64,000 nt of DNA from UBA9676 sp963837105 (GCA_963837105.1 CAWIMG010000017.1:62001-126000), one strand, 5' to 3'. Positions 36,835 through 47,619 are shown, counted from the stretch's first letter. Made by a program: numbers and translations. Notes: a model not told the origin generated them from the sequence alone.

Positions 36835-37080
36835 TCCCCTCTGCCCGGTCGCACGCCGCGACCGCCCGGCCCCCGGCCGCTGCGCCGCGCGGTACGCCGC
36901 AGCCGCCTGGCCACCATCAGCTCTCGAGGCTGGGGAAGTCCTCCTCCCAGAACTCGGTGACGCCCCGCACACCGGTCGGCGCGCCCGCGGCGGCCGGGCC
37001 CAGCCAAGATTCCTGCCCCGTTGCCCCGTCGGCATTACCCCGGCGTTTGAGCCAAACCCCGTTACCACCAAGGTCGCTTA
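36835..37080. other. Non-coding spacer at the edge of an A/T-richer patch
   Basis: No convincing gene. The complement carries an open frame (36917-37228) ending VTEFWEEDFPSLES, which could be the tail of a lost gene, but its other half lies inside the antisense of a real gene. Base composition drops toward A/T from about 37050 rightward. Confidence 0.4.
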
Positions 37081-37305
37081 ATGTCCGAGTACCGCCGCAG
37101 CATTGACGTGCCGCACAAGCTCGCCCGCAAGGTGAGCATTGCCGCCGCCAGCTTTCACATGAGTGAGTCGTCGTATATAAGGGCCGCAATTTCGGCAGCG
37201 GTCGAAGAGTGTGCCGATAGAGACCCAATACTGCGCCTCGCGTTTAAGACGGTTGACGAGTCTGAGCAAGCGCCGGTTCTCTCACTGCGGTCTGAGTGGC
37301 TGTGA
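37081..37305 (+). CDS. Small ribbon-helix-helix protein
   Basis: 74 residues with the Arc/MetJ-like pattern: strand YRRSIDVP, helix HKLARKVSIAAASF, then MSESSYIRAAISAAVEEC as second helix. It is a likely DNA-binding protein of antitoxin size. A GTG overlaps its stop and opens a 40-codon frame beginning with RIYTNQGQTLRRQQS, too short and unlike known toxins to be called. Its bases are richer in A/T than neighbours, suggesting transfer. Confidence 0.65.
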   Translation: MSEYRRSIDVPHKLARKVSIAAASFHMSESSYIRAAISAAVEECADRDPILRLAFKTVDESEQAPVLSLRSEWL

Positions 37306-37596
37306 GGATTTACACGAATCAGGGTCAGACGTTGCGGCGTCAGCAATCGCTGGCGCCGGACTGCTGCGTATCTCTAACCGCACGGTGCGGCTGGTGGTAC
37401 TGGCTTACTCGGGCCAGCCCGCGCTGACCTTGGCAAGGTGGCCGTGGACCTATGCAGCAGCGCTGATCGGGCGTAGGTTCAAGCTGAACGAGTGTCGGTC
37501 AAATCCTGCGCTCGGCCAGAGCGCAGGAGACTGCGTCGCTCCAGACCCCGGCGACATGGCCATCAACGGCCAGTGGGGACTGGAAGTGTCTCAGCG
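37306..37596 (+). other. Hairpin-rich non-coding segment
   Basis: About 290 bases without a supported gene. It contains a stem CGGCGTCAGC/GCTGGCGCCG with an AATC loop (37335-37358, one G-U pair) and a perfect 10-bp stem TCCTGCGCTC/GAGCGCAGGA with loop GGCCA (37504-37528). Further complementary arms (GGCTGG/CCAGCC) lie between. It may be a structured RNA, a double terminator, or the remains of a recombination site. Confidence 0.45.
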
Positions 37597-37968
37597 ATGC
37601 CTACATCGTCCAGCGTTCCCGGTGACGGAGTCCCGGGCGTAGACAACCCGTACCGGGCGAACGGTTCGGCGGATCACGGCCGCAGGCTGGCTGGCACCCA
37701 CGACATCTGGGTGGAGCGGCTCTTCGGCGCAGGCTTGGCTCTCGAAACGGCGCTGGGGCTGATCGGCGAGCACCCGGCGGCAGAGAAGGTCCGTGAGGCC
37801 CTCAGCGAGTTGGAACTGGGGATTCGCGACCTGAGAGACGCTCTGTTCGCCAGCCAGCCTGATTACCCTGACGGGTGGCCCGTCCAGGCCCATATCCGGC
37901 GCGTGCCCGATCCGATGGCCGCGCCCGAGGATTTTACGGCCACGGCGAGGCCGGGCAAGTGTCTGTAG
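37597..37968 (+). CDS. Stand-alone DevS-like DHp (dimerisation/phosphoacceptor) domain protein
   Basis: 123 residues. Residues 33-85 (THDIWVERLFGAGLALETAL, then ELELGIRDLRDALFA) closely follow the HisKA_3 dimerisation helices of DevS/DosT-type kinases, where the motif is HDxxxxRLFAxGL. His35 lies at the phosphoacceptor position. No sensor or ATPase domain is present, and the flanks are low complexity. It could accept phosphate from, or form heterodimers with, a full kinase. ATG start at 37597, with GGAAG a little far upstream. Confidence 0.6.
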   Translation: MPTSSSVPGDGVPGVDNPYRANGSADHGRRLAGTHDIWVERLFGAGLALETALGLIGEHPAAEKVREALSELELGIRDLRDALFASQPDYPDGWPVQAHIRRVPDPMAAPEDFTATARPGKCL

Positions 37969-38156
37969 CTATTCGCTTGCCCGGCTGAGCCGTCAATTGA
38001 TGGTGACCGTGCTGAAGCTCTGACGCCGGCGCAAATGCTGACGTAACACCCGGTCTATGCGAAAGCGTAGGCGTCTCCCATGCTCGATATGCTTTAGAAA
38101 TTCTGGAAGTCTGCCGGGGGTGTCTCCGTTTGGGACTCAGCGCGGCGGGCCAGTCG

Positions 38157-38184
38157 GCATGAGTCTCACAGCATGAGCCTCACA
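38157..38184. repeat. Two 14-bp tandem repeats at the acyl-CoA synthetase break
   Basis: GCATGAGTCTCACA is followed directly by GCATGAGCCTCACA (one mismatch). The pair spans the premature stop of the truncated acyl-CoA synthetase and marks the right end of the A/T-richer patch, as expected for a recombination scar. Confidence 0.6.
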
Positions 38185-38773
38185 TTAACGCAGGTGGGGA
38201 CGTCGATATCTTTGGCGACTTGAGGGCTCAGCACCCCGGCCGGCCCGGTGGGCACCGCCTGCCGGGGCGCACCGGGATCCACCGCGATCCGGGTCCAGTC
38301 GCCCGCGACCTCGTCGAACCTGGCAGTGAACCCGGTCTCGGTGACCACATGCCTGACCTCGCCACGGGCCAGCCGGTCGGCCAGGGTCCTCGGGGCCGAG
38401 CAGGGTGGAAGCGGGGATGATGACCACGCCCAGCTTGATCGCCGCCAGGATGACCTCCCACAGCGGCGCGATGTTGCCGAGCATCAGCAGCAGCCGGTCG
38501 CCGCGGCGGGCGCCGTGCCCGCGCAGCCAGTTGGCGACCTGGCTGGACCGGACGGCCAGTTCGCCGTAGCTGAGCCGGGCCGCCGGTGATGTGCAGCGCA
38601 TCCCGTTCGGGGTGCTCGGCCGCGATCACGTCGAACCAGTCCAGCGCCCAGTTGAATTCGGCCAGCTGGGGCCAGGCGAACCCCGCGGCGGCCGCGGCGT
38701 AGTCACCGCGATGACGCAGCAGCAGATCACGGGCGGCGCGGAAGGCAGCCGCCGACTCGTCGTGTCCAGTCAT
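38166..38773 (-). pseudogene. Truncated AMP-binding acyl-CoA synthetase
   Basis: N-terminal third of an acyl-CoA synthetase of the medium-chain type. Family sequence includes LDWFDVIAAEHPERDALHIT, LSYGELAVRSSQVANWLR and LGNIAPLWEVILAAIKLGVV. Two one-base breaks (about 38577-38586 and 38384-38386) can be read through, giving up to VVTETGFTARFDEVAGDWTR. The frame then ends with unrelated residues (VAKDIDVPTCVNVRLML) before the ATP-binding SGTTG motif, so the gene is truncated and cannot work as an enzyme. The loss occurs where the A/T-richer patch begins. Confidence 0.8.
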
Positions 38774-38839
38774 GAGGATCATCGTCGCAGGTCCGGCGGT
38801 GCCGTGGGAGCCCCCGGGCGGGCAACCTGGCGGTGATGC

Positions 38840-41029
<2,190 letters not shown>

Positions 41030-41275
41030 GGCTGTGCCTTTCTGGTCAGGTCACGCCGAACGTGACCGAGGCCCGGGACCGCGCCGTGGCGGCGCAGGAT
41101 AGGCCCGGCGCTGGCGGTCCCCCTGCAGCCACCACGATCCGCCGCGCGGCCGGTCGCCGCATCCTCCCACCGGGGTGAACGGCACCGTTCTGGCCGGAGC
41201 GGGCAGCGCAGGATACGGGCCGCCATGGCTCGCCGCCCGGGCCATGCTGACGGCGCGGCGCGGTAGCGTTCCAGC

Positions 41276-43351
41276 GTGCCCCCCGGCGGACCTCCCGAGC
41301 CCCTCGCGCCCAGCGGCCAGCCAGCGTCCCGGGCCGGCCTGCTGGCCGCCGCGGTGGCCGGGATCGGCGGGTCGCCGCGGTCCGGGCAGGAGGCCATGGC
41401 GGCGGCGGTGGAGGACGCCATCAGCCGCGGCGAGCATCTAGCGGTGCAGGCCGGCACCGGCACCGGCAAGTCGCTGGCCTACCTGGTCCCGGCGGTTGCG
41501 CACGCCGTGGCCACCGGCTCGTCGGTGGTGGTGGCGACGGCCACCATCGCGCTGCAGCGCCAGCTGATCGACCGTGATCTGCCGAAACTGGCGGTGGCGC
41601 TAGCGCCGCTGCTGGGCCGGCCGCCGACGTTCGCGATCCTGAAAGGCCGGGGCAACTACCTGTGCCTGCACCGGCTGCGCACCGGCCCGCCGGACGAGGT
41701 GGGTGAGACCCTGTTCGACCCGGCCGCGGTGTCGGCGGTGGGCCAGCAGGTCCGTCGGCTCGGGGAGTGGGCGGCCAGCACCGGCACCGGCGACCGGGAC
41801 GAACTCGTGCCGGGGGTGGACGACCGGGCCTGGCGGCAGGTGTCGGTGAGCGCCCGGGAGTGCCTGGGCGCGCAACGCTGCCCGTTTGGCTCGTCCTGTT
41901 TCGCCGAACGGGCGCGGGAGGCGGCCGGGCAGGTGGACATCGTGGTCACCAACCACGCCTTGCTCGCGATCGATGCGCTGGAGGACTTCGGCGTGCTTCC
42001 CGGTCACGACGTGGTGATCATCGACGAGGCGCATGACCTGGTCAACCGGGTGACCGCGGCGGCCGCGGCCGAGCTGTCCGCCCCGGCGGTGGAGGCGGCG
42101 GCCCGCCGGTGCGGCCGGGTGCTGACCGCGGAGGCGGCGGCCCCGCTCCGGGAAGCGGGGGAAGCGGCCGAGAAGGTGCTGGCCGCGCTCCCCGCCGGGC
42201 GGATGGACGACCTGCCCGAACCGCTCGCGGCGGTGCTGGCCACGGCCCGCGACGCCGCGGACGCATGCGCCGCTCAGGTCCGGTCCGCGGCCGGGGAAAC
42301 CGCCGAGGATGCCGAACGGCTGGCGGCCGGGCGGGCTGCCCTGGCAATGCTGGACGAGGTGAGTGGTACGGCCGGCCGGATTCTGGCCGGCTTCGGGCCG
42401 GACGTCGCCAGCCGGCCGGACGTGATCTGGCTGGACCGGCCGGCCGATCCAGAGTCCCGCCGGCCGCCTACGCTGCGGGCCGCGCCGCTGGACGTCGGCG
42501 GGCTGCTGGCCGACCGGCTGTTCCGCCGCCAGCCGGTGGTGCTGACCTCGGCCACGCTGGCGCTGGGCGGGTCGTTTGAGCCCCTGGCCCGGCAGTGGGG
42601 CCTGCCGGTGGTACCCAGCCCGGCGGGCGCCGGGCCCGATGGCCTTGACCCGGCCGGCCGGATGGCGGTGCCGGAAGGGCTGGCCTGGACCGGGCTGGAT
42701 GTCGGCTCGCCATTCGACCATCCCCGCAGCGGCATCCTGTACATCGCCCGCCAGCTGCCGCCACCGGGCCGGGACGGCCTGCCGGAGGCCTACCTGACCG
42801 AGTTGCGGGAGCTGATCGAGGCCGCGGGCGGGCGCACGCTTGGCCTGTTCTCATCCATGCGGGCGGCGAAACAGGCGGCGGAGCGGCTGCGCGATGAGAT
42901 CGGCCCGCAGCTGCTGTGCCAGGGCGATGACGCCACCGCCGAACTGGTCCGCCGGTTCACCGAAGACGAGACCAGCTGCCTGTTCGGCACGCTGTCGCTG
43001 TGGCAGGGCGTGGACGTGCCCGGGCGGGCACTGCAGCTGGTGGTGATCGACCGGATCCCGTTCCCGCGCCCGGACGACCCGCTCGCCTCGGCCCGCCAGC
43101 GGGCCGTCGCCGCCCGCGGCGGCAACGGGTTCATGGCGGTGGCGGCGACCCAGGCGGCACTGCTGCTAGCGCAGGGCTCCGGGCGGCTGCTGCGCATGAT
43201 GGAGGACCGGGGGATGGTCGCCATCCTGGATCCGCGCCTGGCCACCGCGCGCTACGGCGGCTTCCTGCGGGCATCCTTGCCGCCGTTCTGGACCACCACC
43301 GACCCGGGCATCGCGCGGGCCGCCCTGCGCCGCCTCGCGGCCGGTGCGTGA
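41276..43351 (+). CDS. DinG/XPD-like Fe-S DNA helicase
   Basis: Superfamily 2 helicase, 691 residues. Walker A AGTGTGKSLAYLVP, DEAH box IIDEAHDLVNR, and helicase motifs VVLTSATLALGGSF, LFSSMRAAKQAAERLR and GTLSLWQGVDVPG, QGSGRLLRM at the end. Cysteines for an Fe-S cluster lie in NYLCLHRL, ARECLGAQRCPFG and SSCFAER. Probably unwinds DNA with a 5' overhang or R-loops during repair. GTG start; no damage to the frame. Confidence 0.92.
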   Translation: MPPGGPPEPLAPSGQPASRAGLLAAAVAGIGGSPRSGQEAMAAAVEDAISRGEHLAVQAGTGTGKSLAYLVPAVAHAVATGSSVVVATATIALQRQLIDRDLPKLAVALAPLLGRPPTFAILKGRGNYLCLHRLRTGPPDEVGETLFDPAAVSAVGQQVRRLGEWAASTGTGDRDELVPGVDDRAWRQVSVSARECLGAQRCPFGSSCFAERAREAAGQVDIVVTNHALLAIDALEDFGVLPGHDVVIIDEAHDLVNRVTAAAAAELSAPAVEAAARRCGRVLTAEAAAPLREAGEAAEKVLAALPAGRMDDLPEPLAAVLATARDAADACAAQVRSAAGETAEDAERLAAGRAALAMLDEVSGTAGRILAGFGPDVASRPDVIWLDRPADPESRRPPTLRAAPLDVGGLLADRLFRRQPVVLTSATLALGGSFEPLARQWGLPVVPSPAGAGPDGLDPAGRMAVPEGLAWTGLDVGSPFDHPRSGILYIARQLPPPGRDGLPEAYLTELRELIEAAGGRTLGLFSSMRAAKQAAERLRDEIGPQLLCQGDDATAELVRRFTEDETSCLFGTLSLWQGVDVPGRALQLVVIDRIPFPRPDDPLASARQRAVAARGGNGFMAVAATQAALLLAQGSGRLLRMMEDRGMVAILDPRLATARYGGFLRASLPPFWTTTDPGIARAALRRLAAGA

Positions 43352-43364
43352 GGCGGCGGTCAGC

Positions 43365-44363
43365 TCACAGGACGTCGTGGCCGGGATGGGGTTCGGCGGG
43401 GATGGTGCGGGGCTGGGCGGGGATGGTGCCGAGCCGGCCCGCCTGGTAGTCCTCGAACGCCTGGATCAGCTCGTCCCGGGTGTTCATCACGAACGGGCCG
43501 TAGGCCGCGACCGGCTCGCGGATGGGCTGGCCGCCCAGCAGCAGCAGATCGAGGTTCTGGCCCGGGCCGTCGGGACGCTGGCTGGCCGCGAACGTGAGGG
43601 CGTCGCCGGGTCCGAACACAACTAGCTGGCCCATCCGCACCGGCCGCTGCTGCGGGCCGGCAGTGCCCGAGCCGGCCAGCACGTAGCCGAGGGCGTTGAA
43701 GTCGCGCCGCCACGGCAGCCGGACCTGGGCGCCGGGCGCGACGGTGGCGTGCACCAGGGTGATCGGGGTGTGGGTGATGCCCGGACCGCTGTGGCCCGCC
43801 AGATCCCCCGCAATGACCCGGAGCAGCGCCCCGCCGTCGGCCGATGACAGCAGCGCGACCTGGCCGGCCCGGATGTCCTGGTACCGGGGGCCGGTCATCT
43901 TCAGGGTGCGGGGCAGGTTGACCCACAGCTGGAAGCCGTGGAACAGCCCGCCGCTGGCAACCAGTTCCTCCGGTGGCTCCTCGATGTGCAAGATCCCGCC
44001 ACCGGCGGTCATCCACTGCGTGTCGCCGTTGGTGATCAGCCCGCCGCCGCCGTTGGAGTCCTGGTGCCGGAAAGTGCCGTCGATGATGTAGGTGACCGTC
44101 TCGAAGCCCCGGTGCGGGTGCCAGGCGGTGCCCTTCGGCTCGCCGGGCGCATAATCGACCTCACCCATCTGGTCCATGTGGATGAACGGATCCAGCCGGG
44201 CCAGGTCCACCCCAGCGAACGCGCGACGGACCGGGAAGCCCTCGCCCTCGAAGCCGGCCGGCGCGGTGGTGACCGAGGCGACCTGGCGGTCGGCGGCCGC
44301 GGTGGGGTCGGGCTCGGCGACCCGTGGCAGGACCAGGATGTCGTCGACAGTGACCGCAGGCAT
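43365..44363 (-). CDS. Pirin-family quercetinase-like protein
   Basis: Two-domain cupin, 333 residues. The N-terminal cupin carries the metal ligands in HPHRGFETVTYIIDG, then HIEEPPEE; the C-terminal cupin is typical. The ATG at 44363 is preceded by GAAGGAG. Pirins include quercetin dioxygenases and oxidative-stress proteins; the substrate is unknown. A perfect palindrome lies 58 bases upstream. Confidence 0.9.
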   Translation of the reverse strand: MPAVTVDDILVLPRVAEPDPTAAADRQVASVTTAPAGFEGEGFPVRRAFAGVDLARLDPFIHMDQMGEVDYAPGEPKGTAWHPHRGFETVTYIIDGTFRHQDSNGGGGLITNGDTQWMTAGGGILHIEEPPEELVASGGLFHGFQLWVNLPRTLKMTGPRYQDIRAGQVALLSSADGGALLRVIAGDLAGHSGPGITHTPITLVHATVAPGAQVRLPWRRDFNALGYVLAGSGTAGPQQRPVRMGQLVVFGPGDALTFAASQRPDGPGQNLDLLLLGGQPIREPVAAYGPFVMNTRDELIQAFEDYQAGRLGTIPAQPRTIPAEPHPGHDVL

Positions 44364-44421
44364 GGCCTCGCTCCTTCGCTGGCAGGTAAGCCGCCGGTGG
44401 TCCCGGTGGCGTCTCGCCCTC

Positions 44422-44437
44422 CTCAACTATAGTTGAG
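44422..44437. promoter_or_regulatory. 16-bp perfect palindrome upstream of the pirin gene
   Basis: CTCAACTATAGTTGAG is fully symmetric and includes a -10-like TATAGT. It sits 58 bases upstream of the pirin ATG, in the gap after ung. Such TCAACTATAGTTGA-type palindromes suit MarR or similar dimeric repressors; no regulator gene is next to it. Confidence 0.7.
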
Positions 44438-44459
44438 CGCGCAACATTCCCGGGCGGCG

Positions 44460-45137
44460 CTAGGGCAGCCGCCAATCGACCGGCTCCCCGCCCTCCCGTA
44501 CCAGCAGGTCGTTGGCCCGGGAGAACGGGCGGGAGCCGAAGAACCCGCGGTCGGCGGAGTACGGGCTGGGATGGGCCGACTCGATCCTGGGCACTTCGCC
44601 GAGCAGCGGCGCCAGGCTGCCCGCGTCGCGGCCCCACAGAATCGCCACCAGCGGGCCCGGCCGGGCGGCCAGCGCCCGGATCGCCTGCGCGGTGACCTCT
44701 TCCCAGCCACGGCCACGGTGCGAGCCTGGCTTGCCGGGCTGGACGGTGAGGACCCGGTTGAGCAGCAGCACCCCCCGCTCGGCCCAGGGCACCAGATCGC
44801 CGCTGGCCGGCGGCGGGTACCCCAGATCGGCGCCGTACTCGCGGAAGATATTGACCAGGCTGGGCGGCAATGGCCGCACGCTGGCCGGCACCGAGAAGCT
44901 CAGCCCGACCGCATGCCCGGGCGTCGGGTACGGGTCCTGGCCGACGATGAGCACTTTCACGTCCGCGAACGGCTGGGTGAACGCCCGCAGCACGTTCTCG
45001 CCGGCCGGCAGGTAGCGGCGGCCGGCCGCCAGTTCGGCCCGCAGGAAATCGCCCATCGCCGTGATCTGGCCGGCCACCGGCGCCAGCGCAGCCGCCCAAC
45101 CAGCCTCGACCACCTCACCCAGATCCCGCGCCGCCAC
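44460..45137 (-). CDS. ung: Uracil-DNA glycosylase (family 1)
   Basis: Removes uracil from DNA. Family motifs: VLIVGQDPYPTPGHAVGLSF (catalytic Asp in GQDPYP), LLLNRVLTVQPGKPGSH and ESAHPSPYSADRGFFGSRPF (His loop). 225 residues, complete. The GTG start lies inside the first copy of a duplicated 32-bp segment. Confidence 0.97.
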   Translation of the reverse strand: MAARDLGEVVEAGWAAALAPVAGQITAMGDFLRAELAAGRRYLPAGENVLRAFTQPFADVKVLIVGQDPYPTPGHAVGLSFSVPASVRPLPPSLVNIFREYGADLGYPPPASGDLVPWAERGVLLLNRVLTVQPGKPGSHRGRGWEEVTAQAIRALAARPGPLVAILWGRDAGSLAPLLGEVPRIESAHPSPYSADRGFFGSRPFSRANDLLVREGGEPVDWRLP

Positions 45138-45205
45138 GGCAGAACTGTAGTGCGGCGTGGGTCCCTGGGCGGTGCCGCCACGGCAGAACTGTAGTGCGGC
45201 GTGGG
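45130..45205. repeat. 32-bp direct repeat duplicating the ung start region
   Basis: Positions 45130-45161 and 45174-45205 are identical over 32 bases, giving a 44-base unit. The first copy contains the ung GTG, so the second copy places an identical start context 44 bases upstream. The repeat also lies in front of the plus-strand membrane gene. Confidence 0.9.
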
Positions 45206-45314
45206 GCTGGGGCCGTGCGGCCCTATACCGCTAGCCAATCCAGGGCCGCTGTCCCTGAGCCGTGGCTGGGCCAGATCCGTGCTGGTAGATGAGGCCGGCA
45301 TCGGGGAGGGCGAT

Positions 45315-45905
45315 ATGGCTGCCGAGCATGGACCGGGCCGCCCGGCCCAGGACACGGCCGGCAGGCCGGCGGCCGCACGGCTGGCCCTGGCCGTGCTGCT
45401 GGCCGCCGTCGTCACCGGGGTGCTGGTCATCGCCGGCCGGGTCCACCAGCCGGACTATGCGGCCAGCATCTTCGGGCAGGCGGGGACCGGGGCGCTGGCG
45501 GTCAAGTCCTGGCTGGCCAGCATCGCGGTCACGCTGGCCGCAGGGCAGGTGCTGCTGGCGCTCTGGCTGTACCGGAAGCTGCCCGGGCTGCCCGCCCCGG
45601 GCCGGTGGGTGGGACGCGCGCACCGGCTGGCCGGGGTCATCCTGATCGCGGTCACACTCCCGGTCGCCACGCACTGCCTGATCGCCTACGGGGTTGAGCT
45701 GACCAGTCTCCGGGTCGCCGTCCACTCACTGGGCGGCTGCTTCCTGTACGGGGTCTTCGTGGCCAAGGTCCTGCTGGTCCGCAGCCGCCGGCTGCCCGGC
45801 TGGGTGCTGCCAGCCGCGGGCGGGATGCTGGCCGCGACCGTCGCCGTGATCTGGTACACCGCCGCGCTGTGGTACTTCCACGGCTACCGGCTGCCCGGCC
45901 TGTGA
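45315..45905 (+). CDS. Four-to-five helix membrane protein, DUF6529/b561-like
   Basis: 196 residues with five helices. Buried histidines in GRAHRLAG, ATHCLIAYG and AVHSLGGCFLYG are arranged as heme ligands are in b561-type cytochromes, so I infer a b-heme membrane protein; resemblance to DUF6529 is from memory. The ATG at 45315 has GGGGAGG just upstream; an open frame extends further but without conserved sequence. Confidence 0.7.
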   Translation: MAAEHGPGRPAQDTAGRPAAARLALAVLLAAVVTGVLVIAGRVHQPDYAASIFGQAGTGALAVKSWLASIAVTLAAGQVLLALWLYRKLPGLPAPGRWVGRAHRLAGVILIAVTLPVATHCLIAYGVELTSLRVAVHSLGGCFLYGVFVAKVLLVRSRRLPGWVLPAAGGMLAATVAVIWYTAALWYFHGYRLPGL

Positions 45906-46037
45906 CGCTGCCCGCTGCCGCGGCCGCGGCGCCGGCTGTGGGCCGGCTGGCCGGACGGTTAGTCTGGGCATGGCCGGCCGGATCAGCCGGCCAGGCCCGG
46001 TGCGGCACCGGGTGCGGGACAAGGCACGGAGGCGGGA

Positions 46038-46559
46038 ATGCCACAACCCCAGGGCACCGAACTCGCGGACATCAGGGCACGCCGGGAACGGCTGCGGGAG
46101 AAGTACCTGCGGCCACGCGATGCGCGGCCGTCCACCACGGTGCAGGGCGTGCATCATGCGGCGTTCATCTGCCGCGACGTCGAGGAAACCATCCAGTTCT
46201 ACCAGGAGTTCCTCGGGTTCCCGCTGGTAGAGCTGGTGGAGAACCGGGACTACCTGGGCTCCAGTCACTTCTTCTTCGACATCGGCAACCGGAACCTGCT
46301 GGGCTTCTTCGACTTCCCCGGCCACGAGCACCCGCCGTTCACCGAGACCATCGGCGGCCTGCAGCACCTGGCGATCTCGATCTCGCCGCAGCAGTACGAC
46401 GCGGCCAGGAAGCGGTTCGACGAAGCCGGGTTCAGTTACCTCGGGCCGGACCGGGGGGTCGAGGAGAGCATGTACTTCCGTGACCCCAACGGGCTCCAGA
46501 TCGAGCTGTACCGGGAGGCGCTGGGCGTGTTCCTGGGCGCCCCGCTGCTGGACTACTGA
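46038..46559 (+). CDS. VOC/glyoxalase-family protein
   Basis: 173 residues with the vicinal-oxygen-chelate fold: HHAAFICRDVEETIQFYQEF (metal His), GLQHLAISIS (second repeat) and YFRDPNGLQIELYRE (metal Glu). Could be a dioxygenase, isomerase or resistance protein. GGAGGCGGG precedes the ATG. Converges with DUF3052, overlapping by 7 bases. Confidence 0.85.
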   Translation: MPQPQGTELADIRARRERLREKYLRPRDARPSTTVQGVHHAAFICRDVEETIQFYQEFLGFPLVELVENRDYLGSSHFFFDIGNRNLLGFFDFPGHEHPPFTETIGGLQHLAISISPQQYDAARKRFDEAGFSYLGPDRGVEESMYFRDPNGLQIELYREALGVFLGAPLLDY

Positions 46560-46993
46560 CCGCGGCCGCCCGGCCGCAGTTCCCGCCTGATCACCAGGCG
46601 CACGCCGGTCCAGGTCTGGTCGATCGCGCAGACCTTGTTGTCGACCAGCCCGGTGGGCAGGGCGATCTCCCTGATCACATGATCGGTCATGTCGGTGCTG
46701 ACCCCGGAGGATCGTTTCGGGAAGGCCACCCACAGCCCGGCGGCCGGGGTCATCCGCGCCCGCAGCCCCGCTAGCTGCCCGGCCAGGTCAGCCCGCCGGG
46801 TCACGAACACGACGATGACGTCCAGCGGGTCGTCACCGGCCAGGTCCCGGCGGACCGGGGGAAGACCGGGCACCCCGGCGACCTCGGCGGCTACCAGTTC
46901 CGGGCCGCCGAGGATGGCAACCTCGTCGCCCGGCTTGATGCCGAGCTTGCGCGGCAGTGGCGTGCCGGAGTAGCCGGCCTGCGCGGCCACCAC
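46553..46993 (-). CDS. DUF3052 family protein
   Basis: 146 residues beginning near AGYSGTPLPRKLGIKPGDEV, then LDVIVVFVTRRADLAGQL and a C-terminal VDNKVCAIDQTWTGVRLVIR. This is the typical actinomycete DUF3052 (YerC-like fold); the biochemical role is unknown. GTG overlaps the previous stop by one base, so it is coupled to the mycothiol-type enzyme. Confidence 0.88.
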   Translation of the reverse strand: MVAAQAGYSGTPLPRKLGIKPGDEVAILGGPELVAAEVAGVPGLPPVRRDLAGDDPLDVIVVFVTRRADLAGQLAGLRARMTPAAGLWVAFPKRSSGVSTDMTDHVIREIALPTGLVDNKVCAIDQTWTGVRLVIRRELRPGGRGQ

Positions 46994-47619
46994 TACATGC
47001 GCGACCTGAGCGTCGCCACCCCGTCACCGGACAGGTCACCGACCGCCGCGGCCCGGCCGGTCATCGCCAGTACCAGCGACAGCGCCGGGCCGGTCACCTC
47101 CGGCCCAGTGCCGGTCTGCCAGTCCAGGTCGGCCGCCGTCAGGGTCAGCCCGGCGATCCGCCGCTTGCTGCCGATCAGCAGGTTCGACCCCTTGTTGAAG
47201 TCGGCCACCCGGATCACGGCCTCGGCCGGGTACTCCCGCTTGATGCCCAGCGGCCGCCGGATGTCCTCCCCGTGGATGACCGCCTCACCGAGCATCGCCT
47301 CGGCCGGGCCCGGCGGGTGGGTGGTGGCGGTCAGCAGCATGCGGAACTCGGCCAGCGCCTCGGCCGGGGTGGCGGTGGTCTCGGCGGCGATCAGGTTCGC
47401 GGACATGGTGTTGAACCGGAACCCGGCCCGGGCCATCGCCGCGAAGAAAGCCGGCGGCGTCATCCGGGCGGTCGCGATCAGGTGCCCGAACACATCGCGG
47501 ACCGTCCAGCCAGTACAGAGCGACGGTGTCGCCCACTGCTCGGTGGTAAGTGTGGCCAGGTCGGCTACCAGCGCCTCGCGTTCGGCGTGGATGAGCGGCC
47601 ATGGGCTTGATGCTGCCAT
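46993..47619 (-). CDS. Maleylpyruvate isomerase-like mycothiol-dependent enzyme (DinB fold)
   Basis: 208 residues from the ATG at 47619 (GGAGGGGGA upstream). It shows the TIGR03083-type pattern: PSLCTGWTVRDVFGHLI (metal His), FNTMSANLI, and a second His in EAVIHGEDIRRPLG. These proteins use mycothiol or bind zinc; the specific reaction is unknown. Confidence 0.85.
   Translation of the reverse strand: MAASSPWPLIHAEREALVADLATLTTEQWATPSLCTGWTVRDVFGHLIATARMTPPAFFAAMARAGFRFNTMSANLIAAETTATPAEALAEFRMLLTATTHPPGPAEAMLGEAVIHGEDIRRPLGIKREYPAEAVIRVADFNKGSNLLIGSKRRIAGLTLTAADLDWQTGTGPEVTGPALSLVLAMTGRAAAVGDLSGDGVATLRSRM

Noticed and set aside
36917..37228. 103-residue minus-strand frame ending VTEFWEEDFPSLES
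   Set aside because: The C-terminal end looks like real protein, but the N-terminal half is antisense to the RHH gene and no family was recognised; kept only as a possible remnant.
37300..37425. GTG-started frame of about 40 codons after the RHH gene, possible toxin
   Set aside because: Position fits a toxin-antitoxin pair, but length and sequence match no known toxin and it covers one of the hairpins.
37211..37642. 143-residue plus-strand frame across the hairpin region
   Set aside because: Overlaps the RHH gene, contains the hairpins and no motif; composition does not look coding.
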